64,000 nt of DNA from positions 2,393,501 through 2,457,500 of the forward strand of contig NZ_CP015506.1 in assembly GCF_000294775.2 (NCBI RefSeq), given 5' to 3'. The position numbers and the translations under genes were made by a program. The notes beneath the pieces were generated by a model. That model was not told the DNA's origin and ran no database searches. It worked only from the letters and a program-made list of their open reading frames with translations. Position 1 is the first letter of the stretch; every line of letters begins with the position of its first letter. This document shows, piece by piece, positions 7,763 through 15,454 of the stretch. This DNA is from Cytobacillus oceanisediminis 2691. GTDB taxonomy: Bacteria; Bacillota; Bacilli; Bacillales; Cytobacillaceae.

Positions 7763-9166
7763 ATGAAAAGTACAGTCAGAAATATTTTACCGGTTCATGA
7801 ACTGCAAAAAGACCGGCGTTTTACCCATTTAATGAAACAGTATGGACTTGACTTTATACATACAACAAATATTTTAAAAGAGGTAATTTCTGAAATCAGG
7901 AATAACATTCTTGACGGGAATTGGACGGGCGAGGAGCCTGGTACGGAAAAATTTACGGAAGATATATTTAAAAAAGCAGAAGAGGTAATCAATGTTCGGT
8001 ATGGATACACTCTTAAAAGGGTTATCAATGCCACTGGCACTATTCTTCACACTAATCTTGGCCGAGCGCGTTTAAGCAAATCAGCAGCTGAACATATGCT
8101 TGAAATTGCCATGAACTATTCCAATTTGGAATATAACCTGGGCGAAGGAGCCCGGGGATCCAGGCATAGTCACCTGGAAAGCCTGGTCAAAGAGCTGACA
8201 GGAGCAGAAGCAGCGATGGCAGTTAACAATAATGCTGCTGCCGTTTATATCATCCTAAAAGCTCTTGCGGAAGAAAAAGAAGTAATAGTTTCCCGCGGTC
8301 AGCTTGTTGAAATCGGAGGCTCCTTCAGGGTATCAAGCATAATGGAAGAGAGCGGTGCAAAGCTTGTTGAAGTGGGAACAACGAATAAAACCCACTTAGA
8401 AGATTATAAACAAGTGATCAATGAAGATACAGCCATGATTATGAAGGTACATACGAGCAATTTTAAAATAATAGGTTTTACCAAAGAAGTTGGAACTGAC
8501 GAACTAGCCCAGCTATCTAAAGAAAAAAATATCATATTCTATGAAGATTTGGGCAGCGGTGCACTATTTGAATTTAAAAGCAAAGGAATCGGTAATGAGC
8601 CAACCGTAAGTGATGTGATAAAAATGGGGGCAGATATCGTTTCTTTTAGCGGGGACAAGCTTTTAGGCGGCCCGCAGGCAGGCATTATTGCCGGGAGAAA
8701 GGACTTAATCGAAAAACTGAAGAAACACCAGCTTGCCCGGGTACTTCGAGTTGATAAAATGACAATTGCAGCGCTCGAAGGCACGCTTATTGATTACTTA
8801 AAAGGGGAAGAGGGGCTGAAAAATATTCCGGTAGTCCATGATGTAATGACGACAAGTGAGGAACTCGAAACGAGAACTGCACAATTTCTTCACAGATTAC
8901 AAGCAGCTGCGAATGATTATGAATGCTCTATGAGAAAAAGCACAGGGCAAGTTGGGGGAGGAACAATGCCTGATGTTGAACTGCCTTCCTGGGTTGCCGT
9001 TTTAAAGCACTGGCGTTACTCACCGGAACATATTGGCCGACAGTTAAGAATTAATTGTACTCCTTCCATAATAGTGAGGATACATAAAGAAGAAGTACTG
9101 ATTGACCTGCGGGCAGTAACTGTAAATGAAGAGGACATCATTATAAAAGCATTAACTGCTATTTAA
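7763..9166 (+). CDS. selA: L-seryl-tRNA(Sec) selenium transferase
   Basis: Converts seryl-tRNA(Sec) to selenocysteinyl-tRNA(Sec) with selenophosphate. The 467-residue PLP protein shows the SelA signature VINATGTILHTNLGRARLS near residue 90, EYNLGEGARGSRHSHLE, VNNNAAAVYIIL, IIFYEDLGSGALFE and the PLP lysine in VSFSGDKLLGG (K299). GGAGGG lies before the ATG. It is separate from, but near, the selenoprotein gene at 6793. selB, selD and selC are not in this window and must lie elsewhere for the system to work. Confidence 0.95.
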   Translation: MKSTVRNILPVHELQKDRRFTHLMKQYGLDFIHTTNILKEVISEIRNNILDGNWTGEEPGTEKFTEDIFKKAEEVINVRYGYTLKRVINATGTILHTNLGRARLSKSAAEHMLEIAMNYSNLEYNLGEGARGSRHSHLESLVKELTGAEAAMAVNNNAAAVYIILKALAEEKEVIVSRGQLVEIGGSFRVSSIMEESGAKLVEVGTTNKTHLEDYKQVINEDTAMIMKVHTSNFKIIGFTKEVGTDELAQLSKEKNIIFYEDLGSGALFEFKSKGIGNEPTVSDVIKMGADIVSFSGDKLLGGPQAGIIAGRKDLIEKLKKHQLARVLRVDKMTIAALEGTLIDYLKGEEGLKNIPVVHDVMTTSEELETRTAQFLHRLQAAANDYECSMRKSTGQVGGGTMPDVELPSWVAVLKHWRYSPEHIGRQLRINCTPSIIVRIHKEEVLIDLRAVTVNEEDIIIKALTAI

Positions 9167-9171
9167 TTCTT

Positions 9172-9203
9172 GCAGCTGCCTGATTTTAAGGCAGCTGCTT
9201 TTT
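9172..9203 (+). terminator. Terminator after selA
   Basis: GCAGCTGCC (9172-9180), nine-base loop, GGCAGCTGC (9190-9198) and a T-run. It lies between selA and the convergent sspP gene. Confidence 0.85.
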
Positions 9204-9212
9204 GATTAAACT

Positions 9213-9359
9213 TTACATATCATGGTGGGAATTATGTTTTTGTCTGGTATGGTTCCGGTTTTTCACTTTTTTTGAGCCGCTTAAAGGTTCAGGCTGTCCA
9301 TCGTTATTATGCCCTTTGGGTGCATTTTTTCGCATGTCTTTGCTGTTGTTTTTATTCAT
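9213..9359 (-). CDS. sspP: Small acid-soluble spore protein P
   Basis: A 48-residue protein, [18 protein letters not shown], then [19 protein letters not shown] and QKHNSHHDM, nearly identical to the B. subtilis SspP I know and of the same length. GAGGGC precedes the ATG at 9359. It belongs to the minor SASPs made in the forespore under sigma-G. It converges with selA and is followed by sspO further along, as in B. subtilis. Confidence 0.93.
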   Translation of the reverse strand: MNKNNSKDMRKNAPKGHNNDGQPEPLSGSKKVKNRNHTRQKHNSHHDM

Positions 9360-9623
9360 TTTTTGATGCCCTCCTCATAATATAGGATGCTGACTTCCGC
9401 TCCAGGCAGCGTCCATACTGTGCTGCCGTCTTAAGGCTCTGGGTAACCAAGATAGAAGGTGAAACTCATCTTCCTCTCATGTGTTAGTGTGGCTCTTTTC
9501 CATGGAAAATTGCCTTGCAAATTGTGGCTGAAATTCAAGATTTCCACCTGAGTGATTTGGCGGAATATTTTATGGTTCTATTGCGCAATTTAATGGTACA
9601 AATTTTATTAGGAGTGAAAAAGC

Positions 9624-9881
9624 ATGCCATATCATAAAGATAAACAGCAGGCATTTCAGGCAGCGCAGCAGGGAATGGAAGATGCACAGGAGCTTTATGC
9701 TGAAATTGTAAAAGATTCTGCCAGTTACGGCCATCAGCTTAAACATCTTAAGCAGGAGGTAAATGAAGCGTACGCTCAAATTGAAAATGCACTTGAGGTT
9801 GCATCCGATCATCAGCGGGCACAATTGGAGAGATTCCAGCAGGACTTGCGATCCATGGTTGATGATGTGAACCAATACTAG
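9624..9881 (+). CDS. Small helical protein, YtzC/DUF2524-like
   Basis: An 85-residue hydrophilic, almost entirely alpha-helical protein (MPYHKDKQQAFQAAQQGMED, then QIENALEVASDHQRAQLERF) with heptad-like spacing suggesting a coiled coil. The ANDQQREQL-like segment (here ASDHQRAQL) resembles the DUF2524/YtzC family of Bacillus, a tentative assignment. TTAGGAG precedes the ATG. Function unknown. The 264 bases upstream of it (9360-9623) hold nothing else I can support. Confidence 0.65.
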   Translation: MPYHKDKQQAFQAAQQGMEDAQELYAEIVKDSASYGHQLKHLKQEVNEAYAQIENALEVASDHQRAQLERFQQDLRSMVDDVNQY

Positions 9882-9914
9882 AATGTTATGAATTGAAGGG
9901 AATAAAATTTTTTC

Positions 9915-9942
9915 CTAAAAACCCGGCTGCGACCAGCCGGGT
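9915..9942 (-). terminator. Terminator downstream of sspO
   Basis: ACCCGGCTG (9921-9929), loop CGAC, CAGCCGGGT (9934-9942). Read on the minus strand it ends in a T-run, so it terminates sspO. It may also stop the YtzC-like gene from the other side, less efficiently. Confidence 0.8.
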
Positions 9943-10038
9943 AATTTAATTTAAAATCAGATACAACATTTTGGTCTCGCAAAGAGCCTGCCTTCTCGAG
10001 GTGTCCTGAGTTGGGCAAGGCGTTTCCGCTTTCCTTAT

Positions 10039-10188
10039 TTACTGATTCTTCTTCCTCTTTTTATTATTTTGCTTTTGCGCTTCTGTTAGGGGTTCATTGG
10101 CAAATTCCTCATTGTATCCGGTGCCCATGCCCTGCCCTTTTGCATCATTCATACCCTCTATAATATGATTAGCCTTTCTTTTAGCCAT
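10039..10188 (-). CDS. sspO: Small acid-soluble spore protein O
   Basis: A 49-residue protein, [20 protein letters not shown], then [19 protein letters not shown] and NKKRKKNQ, matching SspO (CotK) of B. subtilis in length, start and the basic C-terminus. CGGAGGTGAT lies before the ATG at 10188. Minor forespore protein, expected sigma-G control. It is divergent from citB, the arrangement of the B. subtilis sspP-sspO-citB region. Confidence 0.92.
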   Translation of the reverse strand: MAKRKANHIIEGMNDAKGQGMGTGYNEEFANEPLTEAQKQNNKKRKKNQ

Positions 10189-10541
10189 AGCGAATCACCT
10201 CCGTATTATTATTTTTCCGTGAATGATGTCAATTTATGTTGTTTTTTAGACAAGAGATTTCTCTTTTTCGTTTTATCAGTATAATAACCAAGCTAGAACG
10301 GGTTTTATCCTCTAATTGAAAAACGCTATCAATTAGGGCGTTTAAAAGGCTAATTGTAGTAAATAAGAATTTGTGATAAGAAAAACTTATCAAAAACAAT
10401 AACTTTCTTGTTATTTACTTATATAACAGGTTGTATTAATATAGGAATTGTGAGAAAAGTAAGGATGGATGAAAATTCAAACTTTTCGACAATTACCTAA
10501 CACTTGGTATATGATGTTTATTGAAAGAGGGGGTAATACAT
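10189..10541. promoter_or_regulatory. citB control region with candidate CcpC operator
   Basis: The 353-base AT-rich stretch between sspO and citB holds a perfect dyad GATAAG-AAAAA-CTTATC at 10375-10391 and ATAAG half-sites before it (10363-10367). ATAA/TTAT dyads are the operator type of the LysR-type regulator CcpC that represses citB of B. subtilis in response to citrate. No unambiguous -35/-10 pair was identified; a CodY contribution is possible. A GAGGGGGT site (10527-10534) precedes the TTG start. Confidence 0.55.
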
Positions 10542-13250
10542 TTGGCAAAGAATGATGTGTTCAATTCCCGCAAATCCTTTGATCTGGACGGGAAGCGCTA
10601 TCATTACTATCATTTAGGCGCTCTGGAAGAAGCTGGAGTAGGTAATGTTTCCAAATTGCCTTATTCTATTAAGGTATTATTGGAATCAGTACTTCGTCAA
10701 TATGACGGCCGTGTAATTACAAAAGAGCATGTTGAAAACCTTGCAAAATGGGGAACTTCTGAAGTAAAAGAAGTAGATGTTCCTTTCAAACCATCACGTG
10801 TAATTCTGCAGGACTTCACTGGAGTTCCGGCAGTAGTTGACCTGGCTTCATTGCGTAAGGCAATGGCTGACATGGGTGGGGACCCTGACAAAATCAATCC
10901 TGAGAAGCCGGTTGATCTAGTTATCGACCACTCTGTACAGGTAGATAAGTATGGTACACCTGATTCTCTTGAAGCCAACATGGAGCTTGAATTCGAGCGC
11001 AATGCTGAGCGCTACCAGTTCTTGAGCTGGGCACAAAAAGCATTTGACAACTATCGTGCAGTTCCGCCTGCAACAGGTATTGTTCACCAGGTAAACCTTG
11101 AGTTCCTTGCGAATGTTGTTCATGCTCTTGAAACAACGGAAGGTGATTTTGAAACTTTCCCTGACACTCTTGTAGGTACTGACTCCCATACAACCATGAT
11201 CAACGGTATCGGCGTTCTTGGATGGGGTGTAGGAGGTATTGAAGCTGAAGCAGGTATGCTGGGACAGCCTTCATATTTCCCTGTTCCTGAAGTTGTAGGG
11301 GTTAAGCTTACTGGCGAGCTTCCTAACGGAACAACTGCTACTGACCTTGCATTAAAGGTAACCCAGGTACTGCGCAGCCAGGGAGTGGTTGGCAAGTTTG
11401 TAGAATTCTTCGGTCCTGGTGTTACACAGCTTCCATTGGCTGACCGTGCTACAATTGCTAACATGGCACCAGAATACGGAGCTACTTGCGGATTCTTCCC
11501 TGTTGATGCGGAAGCTCTGGATTACATGCGCCTGACTGGACGTCCAGAAGAGCAAATCAAAATTGTGGAAAAATACTGCAAAGAAAATGGAATGTTCTTT
11601 GATCCATCTCTAGAGCCAGTATATACGAATGTAGTTGAAATCAATCTTGCCGAAATCGAAGCGAACCTTTCAGGTCCTAAGCGTCCACAGGACTTAATTC
11701 CGCTTTCAGCTATGAAAAAGGAATTCAATGAGGCTATCACAGCTCCTCAAGGCAACCAGGGATTCGGTTTGGATAAGAAAGAAATCGACAAAGAAATCAC
11801 TGTTGAGTTTGCAAATGGCGATTCAACCAAGATGAAAACGGGTGCTGTTGCCATTGCTGCAATCACTAGCTGTACAAATACTTCAAACCCTTATGTTTTA
11901 GTTGGTGCAGGTTTAGTGGCGAAAAAGGCAGTTGAACTTGGAATGGAAGTTCCTAAGTTCGTAAAAACTTCCTTGGCTCCTGGATCTAAGGTTGTTACTG
12001 GATACCTGCGTGATTCAGGACTTCTTCCATACATGGAACAGCTTGGATTCAACCTTGTAGGGTATGGCTGTACAACATGTATCGGTAACTCAGGCCCATT
12101 AAGAGAAGAAATCGAAAAGGCTGTAGCTGAAAGCGATCTTCTTGTAACATCTGTTCTTTCCGGTAACCGTAACTTTGAAGGGCGTATCCATCCGCTTGTA
12201 AAAGCTAACTACCTGGCTTCTCCGCCATTAGTAGTCGCTTATGCACTAGCTGGAACAGTCGATATCGATCTTCAAAACGAGCCAATCGGAAAAGACAAGA
12301 ATGGCAACGATGTCTTCTTTAACGACATTTGGCCATCTACTGCTGAAGTTAATGAAGTGGTTAAACAGACTGTTACACCTGAATTGTTCCGTAAAGAATA
12401 TGCGCATGTATTTGATGACAATGCCCGCTGGAACCAAATCCAGACAAGCAATGAGCCGTTATATTCATTTGATGATAATTCAACATATATCCAGAATCCT
12501 CCGTTCTTTGAAGGCTTAACTCCTAATGCTGATGAAGTTAAACCTTTATCAGGATTGCGTGTTGTTGGCAAGTTCGGTGATTCTGTCACAACTGACCATA
12601 TTTCTCCGGCAGGTGCGATCGGCAAGGATACACCAGCAGGAAAATACCTTCGCGAGAACGGTGTTGAACCACGCGACTTTAACTCTTATGGATCCCGCCG
12701 CGGTAACCATGAAGTTATGATGCGCGGTACATTTGCAAACATCCGTATCCGCAACCAGATCGCACCAGGTACAGAAGGCGGCTTCACAACATACTGGCCA
12801 ACTGGCGAAGTAACTTCCATCTATGATGCATGCATGAAATACAAGGAAGATGGAACTGGCTTAGTAGTTCTTGCCGGCAAAGACTATGGAATGGGATCTT
12901 CCCGTGACTGGGCTGCAAAAGGTACGAACTTGCTTGGAATTAAAACAGTTATTGCTGAAAGCTATGAGCGTATCCACCGCTCCAACCTTGTTCTAATGGG
13001 TGTTCTGCCGCTTCAGTTCAAGGCAGGCGAAAGTGCAGAAACTCTTGGCTTGTCAGGTAAAGAAACGATCGATGTTCAAATCGACGAAAATGTTAGACCG
13101 CGTGAATTTGTTAAGGTTACAGCTACAGATGAAAACGGCAATCAGACTACTTTTGAAGCTCTTGTTCGTTTCGACTCTGAAGTTGAAATTGATTACTACC
13201 GTCACGGCGGAATCCTGCAAATGGTTCTTCGTGATAAATTGGCAAATTAA
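10542..13250 (+). CDS. citB: Aconitate hydratase
   Basis: TCA-cycle enzyme interconverting citrate and isocitrate with a 4Fe-4S cluster; bacilli also use it as an iron-responsive RNA-binding protein. The 902-residue protein has [49 protein letters not shown], the cluster cysteines in [11 protein letters not shown] and [12 protein letters not shown], the swivel-domain [15 protein letters not shown] and [12 protein letters not shown]. The start is set to TTG 10542 ([13 protein letters not shown]) because GAGGGGGT lies nine bases before it; a TTG at 10521 has no site. It ends in a strong terminator. Confidence 0.96.
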   Translation: MAKNDVFNSRKSFDLDGKRYHYYHLGALEEAGVGNVSKLPYSIKVLLESVLRQYDGRVITKEHVENLAKWGTSEVKEVDVPFKPSRVILQDFTGVPAVVDLASLRKAMADMGGDPDKINPEKPVDLVIDHSVQVDKYGTPDSLEANMELEFERNAERYQFLSWAQKAFDNYRAVPPATGIVHQVNLEFLANVVHALETTEGDFETFPDTLVGTDSHTTMINGIGVLGWGVGGIEAEAGMLGQPSYFPVPEVVGVKLTGELPNGTTATDLALKVTQVLRSQGVVGKFVEFFGPGVTQLPLADRATIANMAPEYGATCGFFPVDAEALDYMRLTGRPEEQIKIVEKYCKENGMFFDPSLEPVYTNVVEINLAEIEANLSGPKRPQDLIPLSAMKKEFNEAITAPQGNQGFGLDKKEIDKEITVEFANGDSTKMKTGAVAIAAITSCTNTSNPYVLVGAGLVAKKAVELGMEVPKFVKTSLAPGSKVVTGYLRDSGLLPYMEQLGFNLVGYGCTTCIGNSGPLREEIEKAVAESDLLVTSVLSGNRNFEGRIHPLVKANYLASPPLVVAYALAGTVDIDLQNEPIGKDKNGNDVFFNDIWPSTAEVNEVVKQTVTPELFRKEYAHVFDDNARWNQIQTSNEPLYSFDDNSTYIQNPPFFEGLTPNADEVKPLSGLRVVGKFGDSVTTDHISPAGAIGKDTPAGKYLRENGVEPRDFNSYGSRRGNHEVMMRGTFANIRIRNQIAPGTEGGFTTYWPTGEVTSIYDACMKYKEDGTGLVVLAGKDYGMGSSRDWAAKGTNLLGIKTVIAESYERIHRSNLVLMGVLPLQFKAGESAETLGLSGKETIDVQIDENVRPREFVKVTATDENGNQTTFEALVRFDSEVEIDYYRHGGILQMVLRDKLAN

Positions 13251-13253
13251 TTT

Positions 13254-13291
13254 AAAAAACCGCTATGTGCTCGTTCACATAGCGGTTTTTT
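13254..13291. terminator. Terminator after citB
   Basis: A perfect stem AAAACCGCTATGTG / CACATAGCGGTTTT with loop CTCGTT followed by T-run; the A-run on the other side makes it bidirectional. Confidence 0.9.
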
Positions 13292-13350
13292 ATTTACAAA
13301 ATATACGGGCTTAGGTATCTTAAATGTATATTAACTTTGGGGGGCTGACA

Positions 13351-13767
13351 TTGGATGCTTTTTTGATTGGACCTTTAATAGTAAAGTATGAATGGGTTTT
13401 AGTCCTGCTATCAGGTATCGTTGCTTATTTTACTATTGCAAATGTATTAAGAGACCAAAAGGAATATAAAAAAATCTTTCTGAATGTCATGCTCAATTCA
13501 ATGCTCTTTGGCTTTTTCACTTATAAGTTTAGTTCAATTCTCTTTCAAACCGAAAATATTCTAAGCAGCCCTATAGGGATTTTATATTTCTCAGGTGGAA
13601 GGAAAGGAGCCATTTTAGGGACTTTATTGGCACTTATCTATATAGTAATGGAAATTAAGAAATACAAATATCCGTTCAAAAAATGGATGTATGGAATTGT
13701 TTACGGATCTGTCACATTTATGCTGTCTTATTGGCTGTTCAGAACCTTATTAATTTTGCTTTTCTAG
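13351..13767 (+). CDS. Multi-pass membrane protein upstream of yneN
   Basis: About 138 residues, starting at TTG 13351 (MDAFLIGPLIVKYEWVL), which has TTGGGGGG at good distance; an ATG at 13324 lacks a site. Four hydrophobic segments: around LIGPLIVKYEWVLVLLSGIV, NVMLNSMLFGFFTYKF, GAILGTLLALIYIVME and the C-terminal VTFMLSYWLFRTLLILLF. The YFSGGRKGAILG loop recalls the prolipoprotein diacylglyceryl transferase fold, but the protein is too short for Lgt. It lies 55 bases before the thioredoxin-like gene and is probably co-transcribed; a role in membrane thiol chemistry is only a guess from position. Confidence 0.75.
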   Translation: MDAFLIGPLIVKYEWVLVLLSGIVAYFTIANVLRDQKEYKKIFLNVMLNSMLFGFFTYKFSSILFQTENILSSPIGILYFSGGRKGAILGTLLALIYIVMEIKKYKYPFKKWMYGIVYGSVTFMLSYWLFRTLLILLF

Positions 13768-13822
13768 GTTAAAATACAATCAAGGAAGCAAAAAGGTTTT
13801 AATAGCCGGGAGGGAAAACAGC

Positions 13823-14344
13823 ATGTTCAAAAAATTATTTGCAGCAGCTGTGTTATTAATAATTACTACTGCAATATTTGTAGTGCAGGCAGTTGAAAAA
13901 GATGAAGTCGAGAGTCATCCCGTTAATCAGACTGGTTTAGGAATTGGCTTGAAAGCCCCAGATTTTGAATTGAAAAACCTTCAGGGGGAAACAGTAAAGC
14001 TCTCAGATTATAAAGGAAAGAAAGTTATGCTTAACTTTTGGGCAACATGGTGTCCTCCATGTAAAGCTGAAATGCCTGACATCCAAAAATTCTATACTCA
14101 AAAGGGAAATCAAGTTGCTATCTTAGCAGTGAACATTGATCCACAATCTGATGTTGCCGGTTTTGCGGAAGAAATGCACGTGAATTTTCCCATACTGCTT
14201 GATGTAGATGAAAAAGTATCTAATGCCTATCAGATAATGACGATTCCTACCACTTTTTTTATTGATGAAGAAGGAATTATCCGGAATAAATACTTAAGTG
14301 CAATGTCCCTGGAGATTATGAATCAGTATATAGATGAAATGTAA
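13823..14344 (+). CDS. yneN: Membrane-anchored TlpA/ResA-type thioredoxin (YneN)
   Basis: A 173-residue extracytoplasmic thiol-disulfide protein. An uncleaved signal anchor (FKKLFAAAVLLIITTAIFVV) is followed by a thioredoxin domain with GLKAPDFELKNL, the active site FWATWCPPCKAEMP (CPPC), and the cis-proline in MTIPTTFFIDEEG. Its place right after citB matches B. subtilis yneN. GGGAGGG precedes the ATG. The CPPC site and AhpC/TSA-like fold suggest reduction of extracellular disulfides, for example in cytochrome c or spore protein maturation; the target is unknown. Confidence 0.9.
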   Translation: MFKKLFAAAVLLIITTAIFVVQAVEKDEVESHPVNQTGLGIGLKAPDFELKNLQGETVKLSDYKGKKVMLNFWATWCPPCKAEMPDIQKFYTQKGNQVAILAVNIDPQSDVAGFAEEMHVNFPILLDVDEKVSNAYQIMTIPTTFFIDEEGIIRNKYLSAMSLEIMNQYIDEM

Positions 14345-14374
14345 AAACATCTGCAAAGAGCAGATGTTTTTTAT
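14343..14374. terminator. Terminator after yneN
   Basis: AAAAACATCTGC (14343-14354) pairs with GCAGATGTTTTT (14360-14371), loop AAAGA, T-run after. Confidence 0.88.
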
Positions 14375-14533
14375 GTATAGGTTTACACCGCTATAAAAAA
14401 GGAAATGAAATTAGAAGAGTGATTTTTATGAATATTTTACCAATAAAAGCGAACCTTATGTACTTTTTTCACGTATTGTGGATATATGCGGATTAAATTT
14501 TCGAAAAGTTGTAATAATTTAAAGAGTTTCTGG

Positions 14534-14548
14534 AGATAATGACTGTTA
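14534..14548. promoter_or_regulatory. Possible Fur box upstream of the FbpB-like gene
   Basis: AGATAATGACTGTTA matches 10 of 14 defined positions of the 7-1-7 Fur consensus TGATAATNATTATCA and lies 30 bases before the start of an FbpB-like gene, a family named for Fur control. Weak on its own. Confidence 0.4.
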
Positions 14549-14577
14549 CAATGGTATTAAAGGAAGGTGAAAGATTT

Positions 14578-14709
14578 ATGAGAAAGCCTAGAAAACGCTC
14601 CTTTGCTGAATTAGTTTCAGAAAATAAACGCCAGCTTCTTAAAGACCAAGATGCAATGGAAAAAATCGAAGAACGCCTCGAGCTTAAACGTCTTAATAAG
14701 GCCGAATAG
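14578..14709 (+). CDS. FbpB-like small basic protein
   Basis: A 43-residue basic protein, MRKPRKRSFAELVSENKRQL followed by LKDQDAMEKIEERLELKR. It resembles the Fur-regulated basic proteins of Bacillus (FbpB family: RKRSFEELVxENKxxLLxD), small partners of the iron-sparing response, of which FbpB is proposed to help the FsrA small RNA. AAGGAAGGTG precedes the ATG, and a Fur-box-like palindrome lies further upstream. The family call rests on the N-terminal motif. Confidence 0.75.
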   Translation: MRKPRKRSFAELVSENKRQLLKDQDAMEKIEERLELKRLNKAE

Positions 14710-14721
14710 AATTACTTGCCA

Positions 14722-14752
14722 TTCATGAAACTCTCTGCATTTGACCATACTT
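14722..14752 (+). promoter_or_regulatory. Possible sigma-G promoter of sspN
   Basis: CATACTT (14746-14752) matches six of seven bases of the sigma-G -10 element CATACTA; 18 bases upstream lies a poor -35-like TTCATG. The downstream gene is a forespore SASP, so a sigma-G promoter is expected here. Confidence 0.4.
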
Positions 14753-14771
14753 AAAATGAGGAGGGATATCA

Positions 14772-14915
14772 ATGAGTAATCAAAAAAGACACCCTAATCA
14801 TTTTGCTCCGAACCATATTGGTACACAATCACGCGGATTTGGCGGCAACAAAGGCAAAAAAATGCAGGACAAATCCGGACAGCATGCACAAGTAATTCAA
14901 ACTAAAGGCGAATAA
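14772..14915 (+). CDS. sspN: Small acid-soluble spore protein N
   Basis: A 47-residue protein, [20 protein letters not shown], then [19 protein letters not shown] and VIQTKGE, matching SspN of B. subtilis in length and in the NKGxKMxDxSGQ...QTKGE end. GAGGAGGG precedes the ATG. Minor forespore protein; in B. subtilis it is next to tlp, as here, though a terminator separates the two genes. Confidence 0.92.
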   Translation: MSNQKRHPNHFAPNHIGTQSRGFGGNKGKKMQDKSGQHAQVIQTKGE

Positions 14916-14923
14916 TTGTAATT

Positions 14924-14954
14924 AACCTGCCGTTTCATTTTCGGCAGGTTTTTT
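14924..14954 (+). terminator. Terminator after sspN
   Basis: AACCTGCCG (14924-14932), loop TTTCATTTT, CGGCAGGTT (14942-14950), T-run to 14954. tlp must be read from its own promoter or by read-through. Confidence 0.88.
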
Positions 14955-15068
14955 GTTTCAAAAGTCAGGCATACCACAGGCAAGCTGCCCACACATTACC
15001 GCCAATATTTTTCTTGTTCTTTCACAAACTAATTTTGTACCATCACCTAATAAAGGGAGGAACAAACC

Positions 15069-15311
15069 ATGGCACATAACAGACCAAATCCAGATGACCG
15101 CAGCGATAACGTTGAAAAGCTTCAATCCATGATCGTTCATACTATCGAGAATATGGACGAAGCTGAAGAATCAATGAAGTATGCAAATGCAGAAGATCTT
15201 GAAAGGATTGAAGCAAAAAATGAACGCCGCAGGGAAAGCCTTGCTTCATTCCGTTCAGAAATAAAGGACGAATATCAGGCACAGCAGAACGGCAATAACG
15301 TTGAACAATAA
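15069..15311 (+). CDS. tlp: Small acid-soluble spore protein Tlp
   Basis: An 80-residue hydrophilic protein, MAHNRPNPDDRSDNVEKLQS, then NMDEAEESMKYANAEDLERI and KNERRRESLASFRSEIKDE. This is the Tlp family signature (PDDRSDNVEKLQ...RR.S...R.EIKDE). GGGAGG precedes the ATG. Forespore-specific in B. subtilis, downstream of sspN. The historical name thioredoxin-like does not reflect a thioredoxin fold; there is no CxxC. Confidence 0.93.
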   Translation: MAHNRPNPDDRSDNVEKLQSMIVHTIENMDEAEESMKYANAEDLERIEAKNERRRESLASFRSEIKDEYQAQQNGNNVEQ

Positions 15312-15326
15312 GTATTAGCATCCTAT

Positions 15327-15358
15327 AAAGACCTGATCCAGTGTGATTAGGTCTTTTT
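15327..15358 (+). terminator. Terminator after tlp
   Basis: AAAGACCTGATC pairs with GATTAGGTCTTT around loop CAGTGT, followed by T-run. Confidence 0.85.
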
Positions 15359-15454
15359 CTGCTGGAAGGTCATGATAAGAAGCTCATCCTTATAGATAAT
15401 TACAGAAATATGGTAAGATAAGTTGTGGAAACTAAGAAGAAGAAGTGATAATCG

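Noticed and set aside
10189..10260. TTGACA-17-ATAATA on the minus strand as the sspO promoter
   Set aside because: The start point would fall inside the ribosome binding site, and SASP genes are expected to use sigma-G.
10697..12720. Several long open frames opposite to or out of frame with aconitase
   Set aside because: They are shadows of the strongly conserved citB frame, lack ribosome binding sites and show no recognisable protein features.
14429..14497. Frame of 22 codons (MNILPIKANLMYFF..) after yneN
   Set aside because: Weak ribosome binding site, no family and too short to support.
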